The notes beneath the pieces are model-generated. The model saw only the letters and a program-made list of their open reading frames with translations. It searched no databases and was not told the origin of the DNA. Below, piece after piece: positions 13,001 through 21,975 of a DNA stretch of 64,000 nt. The DNA is from Breviolum minutum Mf 1.05b.01 (taxonomy: Eukaryota; Sar; Dinophyceae; Suessiales; Symbiodiniaceae). Numbering within the stretch: the first letter of the stretch is position 1; each line of letters begins with the position of its first letter. The stretch is taken from the NCBI GenBank assembly GCA_000507305.1, contig DF239530.1, forward strand, positions 1-64,000, given 5' to 3'. The translations under genes and the position numbers were made by a program.

Positions 13001-16000
13001 GGGGGAGTTAAACAACTATACTGTGGCAATTTTTCCCACCAGTTTTTTGGTGGATCTTTTTGTCAAACCCTGGGGATCCAATCACCGAAACTGAGAATGG
13101 TTTCATGGAACCTAAGTACTATGGGTTTCGCAGGTGCTGAAGGACACCCCAATCATCATCAGAATCTGAGAATATGACGATTGATGCCTACTTAGAGGTT
13201 CAGGATACTAAGTAAGTGGATAGTAACCAGGGTTATAACCTCTATAAGTGGGTTATATGTCCCCTAACTAGGGTTGTAAACCTACATACAACCAGTTACT
13301 AAGTATCCTAAATCTCTAAGTAGGGAAAAGGGGGACTAATATATCGCACATGAAATGCGCGTAGCTCTGATCCCAAACGTTCGGTACATTTTCATCGCAA
13401 CCTAAATCCAGCCGCTGGTTGGGATATTCCCCCTATTTAAGGGAATCCCCCTCCAAAATCCCTTAATTCAGGTTATTTGCCCAGAAAGTTGCGTTTTTTT
13501 TTTTTTCGGAACTTGGAGCTACATCTTTCGCAGGATTGCTGATACTGAGGGGTTGTTTGTTTGCGCAAATGTTCGATATCACCTGAGTGTTGAGTTCCAT
13601 TCAAAACCAGGAAACCCGGTGTGAGCAGGTATAACCCAAACAAAATATACGTGAAAAGGTTTTTCAACAGATAGCAGGGTGCGGCTTCGAAAGCCTTGCC
13701 CTCGGTACCCCAGGCAATGGGTGCTTGAGAATTGCTTTCCATGTGGTACCATTGACAAGCCCAATTTGAAGGACATCAAATATGTGAAAGAAATGCCTTT
13801 CGGTGAGAAAGCTTCAAAAACTAGGTGGTGGTAGCAAAGATTTTTTTATTTTCATCCATATTTTGGGAAGATTCCCAATTTGACTAATATTTTTCAGATG
13901 GGTTGAAACCACCAACTAGAAAAAGTGCTGCAGGTTTTGAGTTGGCGTAGAAATTGGGAGACTTGCCATACTGTAGGTGTTTTTTTTCTAAGTCATTTGA
14001 TACGGCTTTAGGCTTATGAAGCCCGTCATTGTCCCTTAAAGATTCCATAAGGTATATAAGGTCCATGGTGGTTCATCATTTTTAAGGATTATTTCCTTAT
14101 AGTCATTATGGTTGAAATAATTCAACATTTCAAGGTCCATGGTGGTTAATCCTTTAAATAAGGGCTTATTTCTTGAAGGGGGGTTGGCATTGACAGGGGT
14201 TTACGCTTAGATGCCCATGATGATTTAACTTCAGACTCCGGTCAGATGCAAAACTCGGATGAAATAAACATGCAAACAAGTGAAGGTTGTTGATTGGGAC
14301 ACCCAAGCCCCCGCAAAAAGCCGCGAACTAGAGCCTTTATATAATACCCATAGGATACCCATAGGATCCATGTATGGTATATTTACCTACATTTGCCATA
14401 AACTTGAACCATATGTAGGTGAATATACCATACATGGATCCTCTGGGATAGGAAAATGGTGAAATGGCTTGTTTGCAAAAAGGTCACGGATGGATGTTGA
14501 GGACGATCGCCAGGCAAAAAAGGTTTACAAAGATTCAAAAAAGGGAAACCCTGAGGAGATTTGGAACAGTTTGATGCTCCTAAGGAGTCTCTAGCCAATT
14601 GGGTACCAGGGTATTCTTTCAGATTGTGGGTGCAAATAGTTCTCACCACAACGTACAATACTTGTTGCCATCATTTTCAGCAGGACACTGCTGGGAAAGT
14701 GTGGTTTTCCAAAGGTGGTCACCTCGGATATAGAACTTACGAACTGCGCCCTGAAATCAACCAGACCGTGTCCATAAAGCATATATTTTGCGTCATTGGA
14801 AAGGTAATTCAAAATAGCTTTATATATAGTTGGAAGATGATCCTTTCCTTTTGTGTTTTGGCCTATTTTCAGGTGCTCTTGCTGTTACTTTTCAGAGGTG
14901 TAACAAAAAATTGGCCACAGCTAGCGGCTAACATATTCCACCTTAGGAAATTTCAAAAGGACCTTTGAACATTTGGAAAGGAATTACTACATATTAACCA
15001 CCATGAATCATCTGCTAGGGAAAAAATTGGAAAGACCCTGGAATTCCAACGTGACCCGAGGAAAGAGATCATTGAACGTGAACAGATTGCCGCTGCATCT
15101 CCCATCGAACAACGATGGACCTCCAGGACGCTTCACTTGAATGATTTCCCGGAAACTTGCTGTATAGTTGTGGGCTAACTAAAGCGACCTCAGCCGAGGT
15201 CACCACAAATGGTGGTTTAGTAAGGGAATCCCCCGACAATCCCCTTAATTCAGGTTTAGGAATTATATTTGTTTTGCCCAGGTAGTTGGTTTGGCAAGAT
15301 ATTCAACATTTCACAATTCAGACATCCATATCTCCGTAGATATGTAGCATTTGTACCTATGTTTCTTATTTGTTTAGCTCTGTTATACTATCGTTATCCA
15401 TCTATTTGTTTCTGTTCTTGTTTGGAAACTGTTTGTTTTTTTCCGTCCTTTTTAAAGACTTTTTTTGTTCTCCAGTCCATTCTTTCTTTATTTCACTGTT
15501 TTTTTTCCGTTTTCTCTCCCAGACTGGTTTCTTTGTCTCTTCCTTAGTCCTTACTTCTTACTTGTGTCTCTATCTCTTCTTCCTTCATTTCCTCTTATCA
15601 TTTTTTTTACATGCACTGATTATGAGAATATATCAGAATGTAAGCTGCCCAACTCTTACAAATGCCTTTTCAACGGGATGAGATGAGCCACCTCTCAGAT
15701 TCGATCATATTGGTTGTTTAATAGGGATCCTCACAACGGTTCATTATAATCCCCATGTAACTGGGTAGTATGATAATCTCCTTTTACCCTAAACAACCAG
15801 GTTTTTTTCATTGCTCAGATGAACACTGATCCATTGGACTTCCTTCTTGTTGCCTCATCCAAACTGAAGGAGTCGAAGTCCCATGAGCCCTGCCTATTCC
15901 AAAGAGGTGCGGATGGTCATGGCAAAACCACGTCCTCCAGTTCTACCCATAGTGAAATTCAGTGTTCGGTGATGTTTTGGGTGCCTATTCTTAGTTTATC

Positions 16001-19000
16001 TTCCAATTTTACATCAGCGAACCAATTTGCATCAATTTTTGGAATATCCAAGAACTGCTGAATCGGGTGCACGGGAGCTAAATGACTAAAGGTAAATGTG
16101 TTGAACCGCTCCCTGCTCAATGAGACTTGGTAAGAATGGAAGATCTATGGTTCTAGCTTAGCCACTTTCAACACTACAGACAGCGGTGTTGATTTTTTTC
16201 GTGAATGGAGGATTTTTCGTGCGACCTCCAAAACCTTTCTTTCCCAAATTGACCATTGGGACCATTGAATCTCGAATTCAAGAAATTGAAGACTTCCCTT
16301 TTTTTTTGGAAAATAAGATGAGTTCTTTGTTGGCCAAACATCTTCAATGTCGAAACTACCGTGTACTTTGTATAAAACTCTGTTTGATCTGTTTGGCAAT
16401 CCAATCCAAAAAACAACACCATAGAAATACTCTACTCCTTTGGCCTTTGGCCATTCAGAAATAGGTTGACTTGGGAAACATCTTTGAAAAACAACACCAT
16501 TCTTGGCTGTTAATCAATCCCACAAGATATACAGTATTCCCCGGAAGATTGACAGCTCCGCCCCTGCAATCAATAATGCTTTCCTGGAAATTCGATCCTT
16601 TGCTTTTTCCATTTTGGGGCACGCCTTCCCCCTTTGGTAACCTTTTTAAGGGCGAGCTGTTTGTTTTTGTCAAAAGGTCAGGGTTCTATTAGGATCCCAT
16701 GTGACTGGTATTTTTTTGCCTACATGAAAAACCCATAAAATTCAACCATCCATGGATCCGTCAATTTACCGAAAATTGTCCCATGGATCCGTCAGCATGG
16801 GGTTGTGTGTTGTGTTTGCCTGTCCATCGTGGCCAGGCAAATGCCTTGTTTTCATGGGTGGGTGTTATCATGTACATTACCTCAGAATCTCAGGTGGGTC
16901 GGCGGGGAACCGGAGGGCAGGTTGGTTTTTTTCAAAGTCAATTTTCTAGTCATGACATATATAATCTGAAGAAACCCATAGGTTTCTCTTGAAAGCCTTG
17001 TTTTTTTTTGGGGGGGGGGTGGACCTGCGATTTCATAGGTTCTAGGTTTTCGTGGTAGGAGTTGATCATTTGTTTGACATTTGGAACACACAATGGTGAC
17101 ATCCACGGTATGCAACAAAACTTAGCTGGACATGTCGCCGTCCAGGGTAATAGGGTGAACCAATTTTTAATCATATGGGAAATGGTTGGGTGGGCCCCCC
17201 CAAAAAAAACCTGGACCCGGCGGCTTAATGCAGCTAAGGTATAAAATTGGATGATGTTGAAAGATCTGGGGGAAAGTTGGAAGGGGAGATCAAGGTTACA
17301 GATTTGATGGTACCAACCAAAAACCGTGGTCATAAGGATTAAAAAGAAAACATGTTGTTTTCCCCATTCGTAGAAATACCCAAACACTAAGTTTCTTACA
17401 GCAAAACGTCAGCTGGGTGTGCTTTGTCAGCTGGCTGTATTTAAACGTTGGAGGCACCAGAGATCAAGAAGAAGTTCCGGGAGTATGCCATGAGACATGC
17501 AGATTTGACCTTTAAATACGACACCTGGAAGTTGGAGGAAGGGCTGTTGCAAGGTGGGCCCAAAAACCAGTTAGAACTGGGGGTGAAATGATTCATATAT
17601 ATATATATTATATATATATAAGTAGGGTGAAATAATCCCAGGGCAACCCATTTATAAGGCCATGTATAAGGTTTAGGGTATCACCCCATCTATAACGGGA
17701 GGTGCGTTTTTTGCGACAGNNNNNNNNNNNNNNNNNNNNNNNNNNNNNNNNNNNNNNNNNNNNNNNNNNNNNNNNNNNNNNNNNNNNNNNNNNNNNNNNN
17801 NNNNNNNNNNNNNNNNNNNNNNNNNNNNNNNNNNNNNNNNNNNNNNNNNNNNNNNNNNNNNNNNNNNNNNNNNNNNNNNNNNNNNNNNNNNNNNNNNNNN
17901 NNNNNNNNNNNNNNNNNNNNNNNNNNNNNNNNNNNNNNNNNNNNNNNNNNNNNNNNNNNNNNNNNNNNNNNNNNNNNNNNNNNNNNNNNNNNNNNNNNNN
18001 NNNNNNNNNNNNNNNNNNNNNNNNNNNNNNNNNNNNNNNNNNNNNNNNNNNNNNNNNNNNNNNNNNNNNNNNNNNNNNCCAGCCGTCGCAAAAAACATGC
18101 CCTCCCACCAGGACCGTCGCAAAAAACACCCGCCACCGTTGCAAAAAACACCTGCCACGGGAACCGTCGCAAAAAACACAAAAACTAGCCACCGTCGCAA
18201 AAAACATGAGTTACCGACGCAAAAAACACGCAACCCATCTATAACTGGTAGGGGGCCACCTTGTGCAAAGCAAAATTCAAACAAAAAACATGAGGTTGAT
18301 GGACAAAAGATCGACTGCACACCACTTCAAACTCAAGATGGGAGTGATAGAACCTGGAAGATGATCGGTACTCAACAGCTGAAGATGTACCTTTCAACCA
18401 CCTGTAAATCATGGGATGAAACAGCTCAGACTCAAGCTCCACCTTGTCTACCCTATTGGGGTAAGCTATGGAGCCAGTGATGATGATGGTATTTTCCAAC
18501 TAAATGAGGAGCTGTTCAGAACCCAGAATCCTCAAAATCACGACGGTAGTAGTTGGTTTGAATTTGTCCCCAAAAATTGCACCATCCTCAACTACAAGGT
18601 GGACACCCCCCCCCCAAGAAAAAAAAGGTTATAAAACGAGTTATGGGGCCGAAAATAAATGGCCGAAAGTAAATGGGATTACTTACACCCTAAGACTCAC
18701 TGGACTCTGCTATAGAGGGTTTTGGATGTGTATAGCAGGGGTCTGGGATCTCCAAACCACCAGTTTTGAGATCCCATGATTCTTAGGGTAGAAATTATTT
18801 CACCCCAGTTGTAGCTGTTAGGGGCCAACCTTCTAGGATGCTCTAAATAACTTTGTTTTTCACTATCTTTCCAGGAAACTGAGCACAAAAGCAAGCAAAA
18901 AGGGTGGGCCAAGTTTTTGAGTTACACCCCATGAAAGCGAAGTGTTAATGAAGATGTAGAGTTTAAGCCTAAAAAATCCAGGCAAAAAAAACCCTGAGGT

Positions 19001-21440
19001 ATAGAAGGTGTTTGATCATGGTATATCCTTTAGATTGCCCATAAGGTAAGGTTATAACCTCAGTTACCCAGTTATTTTCGGCCATTTCATCGATTTTCAT
19101 AGGGCCCCACAACTCGATTTAAAACTGGATCCGGGGGCCCAAGCTAGTAGTATCATTCAGATTGCAAGAGGTCCATGTGGATTGCATTCCGATGTTTTCT
19201 TTGGTTGCATCCCGAGTTGGACATAACACAAACAGATTTGGGAATCCTGTAAGATGAACTGTTTTTGTTGTTGTTGTTGTTGTTGCACACTTGATGTAAG
19301 GATGTTAGTCTTAAGTTTTAATGAGCGAAATATAATTTGTTGCAAAGGAAGATTGTTAATGCATATTGCCCTGCAGGGGTCAAGATGCCAACAGACGCCA
19401 AAAAATCAAATCTGTGTGTAATGACTTGCCCGGGGAACTATACATGGAGAGTTTGCCCACCCCGACATCCTTCTAGCTTTGTCCATTTTTTTTTTGTGAC
19501 ACCATGCACATGTCTTCGCACTCCACATGATGGTTGTCGTCATCATCATCATCATCAGCAGCAGCAGCAGCATCATCATCACCATCAACATTATCGTCCT
19601 CATCGTCCTGATCATTTTTTTGACCAATGTCATCATCACCATCATCATCATCATCATCAACAACTAGACAACTTTTAGCTAGCGAGAGCATCAAAAGCAT
19701 TTCTCCCCATTCGACCATGTCATCATCAACATCGAAGTCCTACATGTGCCAAATTTTCACCGAATCCAAGGATGGTTTCTTCCATTGGGGGAAGGTGGAT
19801 TTGGCCTTCCACGAAGGAGCACGAAGGAAAGCTTTGCAAGAACAGTTTGCGAAGAAGTCTCTTCGCTTTTTTGAACATTTTGATTTGCTTCGTTTGAAAA
19901 TTCCTCCCCCAAAAGTTCATGGGCAAAACTTGAGTGAAGAGGTGTTTTTTTTTGGGATGTTGAAACCTAAGTTACTGAGCCATTTGAATGAATGAGTTTG
20001 CATTATAAGTTACTGAGATATACAAAGCCATGTTTATCAATAGATAGAAAGGCATATCTCATGCATCATACATCATGCATGGAGCATTTTGAGGTTAGCT
20101 GCTTCGTTTTGTTTGCTGAAGTGTATTTCAAAAGAATCATATAGGGGCAAAGATTGTGTGCCTTGGAATCTTGGTGGAAATTCATCATTATCATCATTGG
20201 AAGCTTCCAATTTGGGGTGAAATCGTGATTCACCGAAATCTTCTCCAGAGTCAACAAGTATGAATGGGAGAAAATTACCCATGTCCGGTGGGAAACTATG
20301 AAATCCTATATTTTCCACTTGGGTCCAAGTATGAACACTTAAATCAAAAAGTAACGGTGTTGTCATTCTTGCTGCTCATTCTGCAAGAGATGTCATCGTT
20401 TGAAGATCTGAAGTCTTTTTGAATCGTGCTCAACACTCTTGATTCTGTGGCAAGGTGAAGCCTTACCCCCAAAAAAACTAAGACGACAATGGAAAATACA
20501 TTGTTTGAAGATGTATTTCCTATTCCACATCGGGATTTTCCAATGTCATGTTAGTTTTCAGGGGTGTAATAGGAATTCTTCAAATATGGTAAGCTTCTGG
20601 GTGGTCACTGTGAGGAGGGAGCATCCCAAATCATCTCCCATGTATTTCAACCGCGGTATCACGTTCCAGGGAAACGTGCAAATATGAATATCGTGGACAA
20701 AAACCACAGGACGAATCGAAAAGATATAAAGGGATGAAAAGTGGTTGTATATATTCCAGCACCTTCAAAGGGGTTAATATGGTTCCTAAAGTCCTAAAGA
20801 GTGTCAATTCACCATCCATTGGCACCCCGTTTGAGGTGCTGGTTTATTTTGCCGAAGAAAATTTAGAACTTCCCCTTATGGGATGATTCTGAAAAAAACA
20901 CGATAATTTTTTTCACAACCTCGAGCCCCAGAGATCATGTATACCCTGGAAGTCCATGTAAGGCATTCCCGATCCTACCAATGGGCAAGCCGGTTGGTTG
21001 GGACTTCCTTGGGTATATAATGAGGAACAAAAACCTGATTGTTTAAGGTATATACGGGATTATACTTATACTTATTTATGTGGGGTTAATTGTGGTGTTA
21101 TAATCAACCATTACAAGGATCCCTATTTTTTTCAACCAGTACAATCGAAAGCAAGAGGTTTTTTTTTTCGTGGCTCAATATGGGTGGTTCCTAAAATGCT
21201 GGTACCCAACAACCATGGGTTTTCCTACTAAAAATGATCATTTTGAGGTGCTTTGGGGGTACCACCATTTAAGGAAACACCCAGGGGTTTTCCTGTCCAA
21301 AAAAAAATTATCGGATACCGAAAATCTCTTTTTGAAATCCTCTGAGGTTTGATGTGAAAGAGTTTGCGCGGCTGAAAGGAGAACTCGATCCCAACAATGT
21401 CCTTGGAAATGCCATCACTGATGCTGTGATTTGGGGTTAA
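958..21440 (+). CDS. GLDH: L-galactono-1,4-lactone dehydrogenase (GLDH), 5'-truncated, many-exon gene
   Basis: Joined exons: 958-1026, 2398-2452, 3386-3401(?), 4458-4518, 5232-5331, 5865-~6002, 7463-7499(?), 9164-9211, 10198-~10251, 11592-11627, 12395-12406(?), 14286-14332(?), 15019-15126, 15870-15906, 16837-16893, 17454-17534, 19771-19856, 21347-21440. The translation follows the GLDH family in order: QQIGGWTQVSAHGTGAR (FAD-binding domain), IPYTDTIVVVV, LDPLNPQHVAK, VNRAEAEFW, ILGFECGG, SPIEQRWTSR, LFSWVGVIMY, FHWGKVDL and ELDPNNVL near the stop. Known for the family: oxidises L-galactono-1,4-lactone to ascorbate with cytochrome c as acceptor, at the mitochondrial inner membrane. The E and R of the IEQRW motif, which belong to the substrate site, are present. 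The FAD-domain N-terminus and any targeting peptide lie before the window. Donors are GT, GC and GA; acceptors are AG|G. Phases agree at most joins; one short piece between 6.0 and 9.16 kb is unresolved. Confidence 0.85.
2203..2326. repeat. AT-rich microsatellite
   Basis: TATA/TGTATA runs, mostly alternating purine and pyrimidine. Similar stretches lie at 8088-8145, 17597-17620, 44995-45036, 55440-55545 and 60871-60925. Confidence 0.95.
2398..2452 (+). CDS. GLDH: GLDH exon: EMITSMTVVSPSKG
   Basis: The acceptor is TTTCAG|GAA. EMITSMTVVSPSKGLGSY aligns without gaps to the family segment EQVISMKLVTPAKG that follows PPID. The likely donor is TACA|GCTGAT (a GC donor), leaving phase 1. A GTGAGT inside the exon resembles a consensus donor, but using it would drop residues that match the family. 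Confidence 0.7.
3197..3307. repeat. Family G TIR element (TACTGTTGATGG)
   Basis: TACTGTTGATGGAAGAAATC ... GGATTTCTGAACCATCAACA then GTA. Confidence 0.85.
3386..3401 (+). CDS. GLDH: GLDH micro-exon (tentative, 16 nt)
   Basis: AGAAG|GTGATGGATTGTATCT supplies S-D-G-L-Y-L when joined to the exons ending at 2452 and starting at 4458. Both phases fit, and it fills the family's S....(D).(E)LF stretch, although it is two residues short. The donor is ambiguous by one base: GG, or GT if shifted. Confidence 0.35.
4458..4518 (+). CDS. GLDH: GLDH exon: MRVGLGALAVVQEMTLK
   Basis: FPWMRVGLGALAVVQEMTLK aligns with the family's ARCGLGGLGVVAEVTL, the glycine-rich turn at the end of the FAD-binding domain. 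The acceptor is ATCCAG|G, entering at phase 2. The donor is CTCAAG|GCTCGT, a GC donor. The join to the next exon gives equal length with the family (TLK-VIPR against TLQCVPR). Confidence 0.8.
4553..4698. repeat. Family C TIR element (TACTTGGAGGATCATCCC)
   Basis: TACTTGGAGGATCATCCCA ... GGGATGATCCTCCAAGTA, 18-bp perfect ends. The interior alternates TTAGTAA and TTACTAA. Confidence 0.9.
4699..4796. repeat. Family A TIR element
   Basis: GGTGGTGGTTTCAAATATTT ... TTGAAACCGCCAACTAG, with the internal CACCCC(G/T)A..TGGGGA and TTTGAC..ATATTTTTCA motifs of the family. It directly abuts a family C copy on its left. It begins with GT after AG and ends in AG. Confidence 0.85.
5003..5153. repeat. Family B TIR element (AAGGTGGGCCC)
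   Basis: AAGGTGGGCTCC ... GGTCCCACCTT, with the family's internal TTATAACT and AAATGGCC motifs. Confidence 0.75.
5232..5331 (+). CDS. GLDH: GLDH exon: VIPRYTLHERTF..HKKLLQTYRHV
   Basis: VIPRYTLHERTF and ELERDHKKLLQTYRHV align with the family's VPRHNLLERTF and EIKKNHKKLLSANKHV. The acceptor is CAGAAG|GTG. The donor must be GTGC|GATGCT, a GA donor, to give R-Y-M-W-I-P-Y at the next exon. The open frame runs upstream to about 5175, but those codons do not match the family and are treated as intron. Confidence 0.85.
5642..5787. repeat. Family C TIR element
   Basis: CACTTGGAGGATCATCCC ... GGGTGATCCTCCAAGCAG. Confidence 0.85.
5865..6002 (+). CDS. GLDH: GLDH exon: YMWIPYTDTIVVVV
   Basis: YMWIPYTDTIVVVVSDVAKA matches the family's YLYIPYTDTVVVV. 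It is followed by a charged helix, EEERVEPLKKLFLGN, in the place of the family's DEAVQHVRDLYRE. The acceptor is CTAAG|GA. The 3' end is uncertain by a few bases because GA, GC and GT candidates all lie between 5998 and 6006. Confidence 0.8.
6572..6702. repeat. Family B element inside a 21-bp direct duplication
   Basis: CAAGGTGGGCCCCC ... GGGGCCCACCTTG. It is flanked on both sides by TGTTAATCTTCAGGGGTTAT plus A (6551-6571, 6703-6723), the tail of a D-like element. Confidence 0.85.
7463..7499 (+). CDS. GLDH: GLDH exon (tentative): RQFDQSFLSL
   Basis: KTRQFDQSFLSL would sit where the family has QELSFTEL, just before (R)DKLLALDPLN. The acceptor is TTGGAG|G and the donor CCCTA|GCTGGC (GC). The entry phase does not match the previous exon, so either a further small exon lies between 6.0 and 7.46 kb or this call is wrong. 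Confidence 0.35.
7740..7860. repeat. Family B element with an 8-bp target duplication
   Basis: AAGGTGGGCCC ... GGGCCCACCTT bounded by GTTTCTTC at 7732-7739 and 7861-7868. It has inserted into an old family A-like sequence. Confidence 0.9.
8447..8541. repeat. Family A TIR element, variant right end
   Basis: The right end reads GGTTGGTTCAACCACCAAC, a small internal palindrome shared with the copies at 32700, 60994, 61470 and 63888. That defines a subfamily. Confidence 0.8.
8951..9052. repeat. Family G TIR element
   Basis: TACTGTTGATGAAAGAAATC ... GATTTCTTCCATCAACAGTA. Confidence 0.9.
9164..9211 (+). CDS. GLDH: GLDH exon: EKLLVLDPLNPQHVAK
   Basis: Sixteen codons, phase 0 to 0, aligned to the family's DKLLALDPLNDVHVAK with only conservative changes. 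The acceptor is CATGAG|GAG and the donor CCAAG|GTGGGA. It joins directly to VNRAEAEFW at 10198. Confidence 0.85.
9997..10091. repeat. Family A TIR element, well preserved
   Basis: CTAGGTGGTGGTTTCAA ... TTGAAACCACCAACTAG, 95 bp, in the GLDH intron before the VNRAEAEFW exon. It is a good type copy for the family. Confidence 0.9.
10198..10251 (+). CDS. GLDH: GLDH exon: VNRAEAEFWRRSSGERIA
   Basis: Matches VNQAEAEFWKKSEGYRVG of the family. The acceptor is GTCCAG|GTG. The frame stays open to 10386, but the family match stops at GERI. A GC donor at 10249 or 10252 gives the right spacing to the next exon. An attractive GTAAGG at 10338 is ignored for that reason. Confidence 0.8.
10403..10548. repeat. 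Family C TIR element
   Basis: CACTTGGAGGATCATCCC ... GGGATGATTCTCCAAG, just after the GLDH exon at 10198. Confidence 0.85.
11592..11627 (+). CDS. GLDH: GLDH exon: DSTQILGFECGG
   Basis: Twelve codons, phase 0 to 0. ILGFECGG matches the family's ILGFDCGG. The acceptor is CACAAG|GAC and the donor GGTGGC|GTGCCA. Confidence 0.8.
12057..12157. repeat. Family D TIR element
   Basis: CACCCCGAAATTTAACATAGCC-type end (here CAACCCC) ... GGGGCTATGTTAAATTTCCG. Confidence 0.8.
12395..12406 (+). CDS. GLDH: GLDH micro-exon (tentative, 12 nt)
   Basis: TTTCAG|GTAGTTCAGTGG|GTAAAG gives VVQW after CGG, against the family's CGGQQW(V). Splice signals are good and the phase is right, but four residues are weak evidence. 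Confidence 0.35.
13824..13919. repeat. Family A TIR element
   Basis: Left end GGTGGTGGTAGCAAAGATT, right end GGTTGAAACCACCAACTAG. Confidence 0.85.
14286..14332 (+). CDS. GLDH: GLDH exon (tentative): VVDWDTQAPAKSRELE
   Basis: It sits between VVQW and EKIGKTLEF in the place of the family's variable VSE...NPSMKD stretch. Phase in (0) and out (2, GC donor) match both neighbours. Sequence similarity is low, and a family E repeat starts about 30 bp downstream. Confidence 0.4.
14364..14441. repeat. Family E TIR element (GGATCCATGTATGGTATATT)
   Basis: GGATCCATGTATGGTATATT and its inverse AATATACCATACATGGATCC, 78 bp, near-perfect hairpin. Confidence 0.9.
15019..15126 (+). CDS. GLDH: GLDH exon: substrate-site motif SPIEQRWTSR
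   Basis: TLEFQRDPRKEIIEREQI and AAASPIEQRWTS align with the family's DLEYIEELKKLIEKEAI and PAPAPIEQRWTA. E and R of IEQRW form the substrate-site pair known for the plant enzyme. The acceptor is TGCTAG|G. The donor is TCCAG|GACGCT, a GA donor, required for the join to the next exon at phase 2. Confidence 0.85.
15870..15906 (+). CDS. GLDH: GLDH exon: SRSPMSPAYSKE
   Basis: Joined to the previous exon it reads RWTSRSRSPMSPAYSKE, against RWTARSKSPISPAFSTSE in the family. The acceptor is CTGAAG|G and the donor AAAGAG|GTGCGG. Together with the following exon the segment has the same length as the plant enzyme. Confidence 0.8.
16837..16893 (+). CDS. GLDH: GLDH exon: ANALFSWVGVIMYITSESQ
   Basis: LFSWVGVIMYI matches the family's IFSWVGIIMYL. 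The acceptor is GGCCAG|GCA and the donor TCTCAG|GTGGGT. Nineteen codons, phase 0 to 0. Confidence 0.85.
17454..17534 (+). CDS. GLDH: GLDH exon: APEIKKKFREYAMRHADLTF
   Basis: Aligns with the family's (Q)RKDITDEFFHYRHLTQKQLW helix. The acceptor is TTGGAG|GCA. The 3' end is placed at a GA donor (TTG|GAG or GAG|GAA) so that the frame continues into DGFFHWGKV. The frame itself stays open to the family B repeat at 17551. Confidence 0.7.
17720..18078. other. Assembly gap (359 N)
   Basis: Run of N in the intron between GLDH exons 17454 and 19771, inside a family B copy. It is bordered by inverted short repeats, which is the likely reason for the gap. Confidence 0.98.
18079..18240 (+). repeat. Short tandem array, CGTCGCAAAAAACA core
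   Basis: About seven degenerate units of roughly 22-26 bp, each containing CGTCGCAAAAAACA. The single unit on the other side of the N gap (17703-17719) is in inverse orientation, so the gap spans an inverted array. Confidence 0.8.
19534..19664. repeat. CAT/CAG/CAT compound microsatellite
   Basis: ATC, CAG and ATC runs. They create histidine/glutamine or aspartate open frames on both strands just upstream of the GLDH exon at 19771. Confidence 0.95.
19771..19856 (+). CDS. GLDH: GLDH exon: FHWGKVDLAFHEGARRKALQ
   Basis: HWGKVDL matches the conserved HWAKIEI of the C-terminal aldonolactone-oxidase domain, and ALQEQFAK matches ALQARIRK. The donor GAA|GTCTCT gives exactly the family length into FDVKEFARLK. 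The frame is open far beyond both ends (19627-19995), but the upstream part is only serine-rich microsatellite. Confidence 0.85.
21347..21440 (+). CDS. GLDH: GLDH terminal exon and stop
   Basis: FDVKEFARLKGELDPNNVLG aligns with FPVDAYNKARRELDPNRILS. A short tail, NAITDAVIWG, ends at TAA (21438-21440), close to where plant GLDH ends. The acceptor is TCTGAG|G, entering at phase 2. Confidence 0.85.
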
Positions 21441-21874
21441 AACGGTTAAAACAACCTGAACCCGAAACGCCAACGGACCACAGGATTCATGGTCCATTGG
21501 CGGGGAGGAAAAAGGTTGCAACCCTTTTAAACCACAGAGTCACGACAGCGTTGTCACCAAAAAAAATGGAGTGGCTGTGGTAAGGGGAACGTGGCAAAAA
21601 AAAAAACTGCACATGGGAGCTACTCCAGCCAAACCAGACTCACCAGGAGGGCTAGGTTTCCAATCGGCGAGTTTGGTTGGTGATTCGGTCGATCCATAAC
21701 GAAACAACCCCACGATCCGACATCCAGTCAGACGTTTGGTTTGGTATGGACCTCCAATCCCAAAATGTACCAAACATCAAGAGGTCAATGACTGTATGTC
21801 CAGGGCACCTTAAACCTTTGTTGGCTGCTCTTATAAGAGACACAAAAAAAAAAACAAGTTGTATGAATCTACAT

Positions 21875-21975
21875 GGGTGTTTCCAAAAATAGGGGTACCC
21901 CAAAATGGATGATTTATAATGGAAAACCCTATTAAAATGGATGATTTGGGGGTACCACCATTTAAGGAAACACCC
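21875..21975. repeat. Family F TIR element
   Basis: GGGTGTTTCCAAAAATAGGG ... CATTTAAGGAAACACCC, with ATGGATGATTT inside. It lies in the short GLDH-XDH interval. Confidence 0.9.

Larger units (their letters stand above)
17551..18262. repeat. Family B copy with internal tandem array and gap
   Basis: The left end AAGGTGGGCCC follows the GLDH exon by 16 bp; the right end is GGGGGCCACCTT. The interior holds an AT palindrome, the inverted short array and the N gap. Confidence 0.7.

Noticed and set aside
19406..19718. Histidine-, methionine- or aspartate-rich frames
   Set aside because: Created by the CAT/CAG microsatellite in three frames and on both strands.
20073..20366. 97-codon minus-strand frame, acidic, protein-like
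   Set aside because: It lies inside a GLDH intron, no family is recognised, and there is no AG|G acceptor and donor pair that I trust.
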